Origin: OCS116 cluster bacterium
GTDB taxonomy: Bacteria; Pseudomonadota; Alphaproteobacteria; Rhizobiales; OSC116
Direction: 5' to 3'
Length of the DNA: 6,032 nucleotides
Assembly: GCA_002402005.2 (NCBI GenBank)
Contig: NVUS02000374.1
Span: 1 to 6,032 of the forward strand
Shown here: positions 5,238-6,032 of the stretch, piece by piece
Numbering within the stretch: the stretch's first letter is position 1
How the letters are laid out: every line of letters begins with the position of its first letter
The notes under the pieces: model-generated
Databases searched by the model: none
Seen by the model: only the letters and a program-made list of their open reading frames with translations
Told to the model about the DNA's origin: nothing
Position numbers and translations under genes: made by a program

Positions 5238-6032
5238 ATGAGCCAATTTATGCAAGCCACTCAGCACAATAACAACCTCAAAGCTCGCATTATTCCTTGT
5301 TTAGATGTGCGTGATGGACGGGTGGTTAAGGGTGTTAATTTTGTCGGGCTGAAAGATGCTGGTGACCCGGTTGAATGCGCCAAAATTTATGACGCGGCAG
5401 GTGCAGATGAATTGTGTTTTTTGGACATTACGGCCTCGGTAGAAGGGCGTGGTACATTGCTGAATATGGTGTCGCAAACTGCAGAACAATGTTTTATGCC
5501 ACTCACCGTTGGTGGTGGTGTGCGGGCGGTCGAAGATGTACGGGCACTATTGCTGGCCGGTGCGGATAAAGTGGGTATCAATACATCGGCAGTGAAACGC
5601 CCAGAATTGGTTGGCGAATGTGCTGAAAAATTTGGCAATCAGTGCATTGTGGTGGCGATTGACGCCAAGCGCGTCTCCAAAGATGGCGAAGAATTAAGAT
5701 GGGAAATTTTTACCCATGGTGGCCGTACCGAAACCGGTATTGATGCGGTGGAGTTTGCCATAAAAGTGACGGATTTGGGCGCTGGCGAAATATTGCTGAC
5801 CAGTATGGACAGAGACGGCACAAAATCGGGCTTTAATTTACCGTTGACCCGCGCGATCGCCGATGCGGTGAGCATTCCGGTGATTGCCTCTGGTGGTGTG
5901 GGGAATTTAGACCATTTGGTGGAAGGTGTGACCGAAGGCCATGCCAGTGCGGTGTTGGCCGCATCGATTTTTCACTTTGGGGATTATACGGTCGAGCAGG
6001 CCAAAAAATATATGGCATCTAAAGGCATTTCC
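5238..6032 (+). CDS. hisF: Imidazole glycerol phosphate synthase, cyclase subunit HisF, last codons outside window
   Basis: HisF uses ammonia from HisH to turn PRFAR into imidazole glycerol phosphate and AICAR. The frame is open for 265 codons to the window edge and ends in AKKYMASKGIS, so only a handful of C-terminal residues should be missing. The catalytic aspartates are present: D23 in IIPCLDVRDG and D142 in VVAIDAK, equivalent to D11 and D130 of the Thermotoga enzyme. Phosphate-binding loops are TVGGGVR (G92-G94) and IASGGVGN (about 216-223), with LTSMDRDGT at 187-195. The ATG at 5238 gives about 12 extra residues (MSQFMQATQHNN) before the conserved LKARIIPCLDV. AGAGGG at 5222-5227, ten bases upstream, supports it. 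An in-frame ATG at 5250 is possible but has a poorer ribosome site. One base separates it from the hisA stop. hisE commonly follows in this group but is beyond the window. Confidence 0.97.
   Translation, partial: MSQFMQATQHNNNLKARIIPCLDVRDGRVVKGVNFVGLKDAGDPVECAKIYDAAGADELCFLDITASVEGRGTLLNMVSQTAEQCFMPLTVGGGVRAVEDVRALLLAGADKVGINTSAVKRPELVGECAEKFGNQCIVVAIDAKRVSKDGEELRWEIFTHGGRTETGIDAVEFAIKVTDLGAGEILLTSMDRDGTKSGFNLPLTRAIADAVSIPVIASGGVGNLDHLVEGVTEGHASAVLAASIFHFGDYTVEQAKKYMASKGIS

Noticed and set aside
1..6032. CRISPR array, insertion sequence, prophage or defence genes
   Set aside because: Every substantial stretch is accounted for by conserved housekeeping genes. No direct-repeat array, transposase or tRNA-associated junction is visible.

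Overview
The window looks like core chromosome of an alphaproteobacterium. The evidence is the arrangement of HslVU next to a his cluster ordered hisB - DUF2628 membrane protein - hisH - hisA - hisF, and HslV/HslU proteins with alphaproteobacterial-type segments (for example PGQLTRACVEMAKDWRTDRY in HslV). Base composition is moderate by eye, with AT-rich intergenic stretches. I cannot name a genus. I see no mobile element, CRISPR array, tRNA or rRNA.

Left half, minus strand (read right to left): a small exported Cys-based phosphatase-like protein (1948-2454), then hslV (1326-1886) and hslU (1-1275, cut at its C-terminus by the window edge). HslV is the threonine peptidase and HslU the AAA+ unfoldase of one ATP-dependent protease. 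The three genes are spaced 61 and 50 bp apart and could be partly co-transcribed. A candidate promoter lies before the phosphatase gene and a weaker one before hslV.

Centre, 2455-2627: a divergent AT-rich intergenic region. It holds a good candidate sigma-70 promoter for the minus-strand phosphatase gene and two adjacent short perfect dyads upstream of hisB. I could not find a convincing hisB promoter.

Right half, plus strand: a tightly packed histidine operon of hisB (dehydratase), a DUF2628-type membrane protein, hisH and hisF (the glutaminase and cyclase subunits of imidazole glycerol phosphate synthase) and hisA (the isomerase supplying their substrate). hisF lacks only its last few codons at the window edge. 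The hisB/DUF2628, hisH/hisA and hisA/hisF junctions are 3 bp, a 1-base overlap and 1 bp, which suggests translational coupling. A 42-bp gap before hisH is the only loose joint. HisA makes PRFAR, HisH/HisF convert it to imidazole glycerol phosphate, and HisB dehydrates that to imidazole acetol phosphate.

Nothing here amounts to a clearly new system. The points most worth a second look are the AT-rich inverted repeat that could cover the hslV ribosome binding site, the uncharacterised membrane protein inside the his operon, and the periplasmic phosphatase-like protein beside hslVU.
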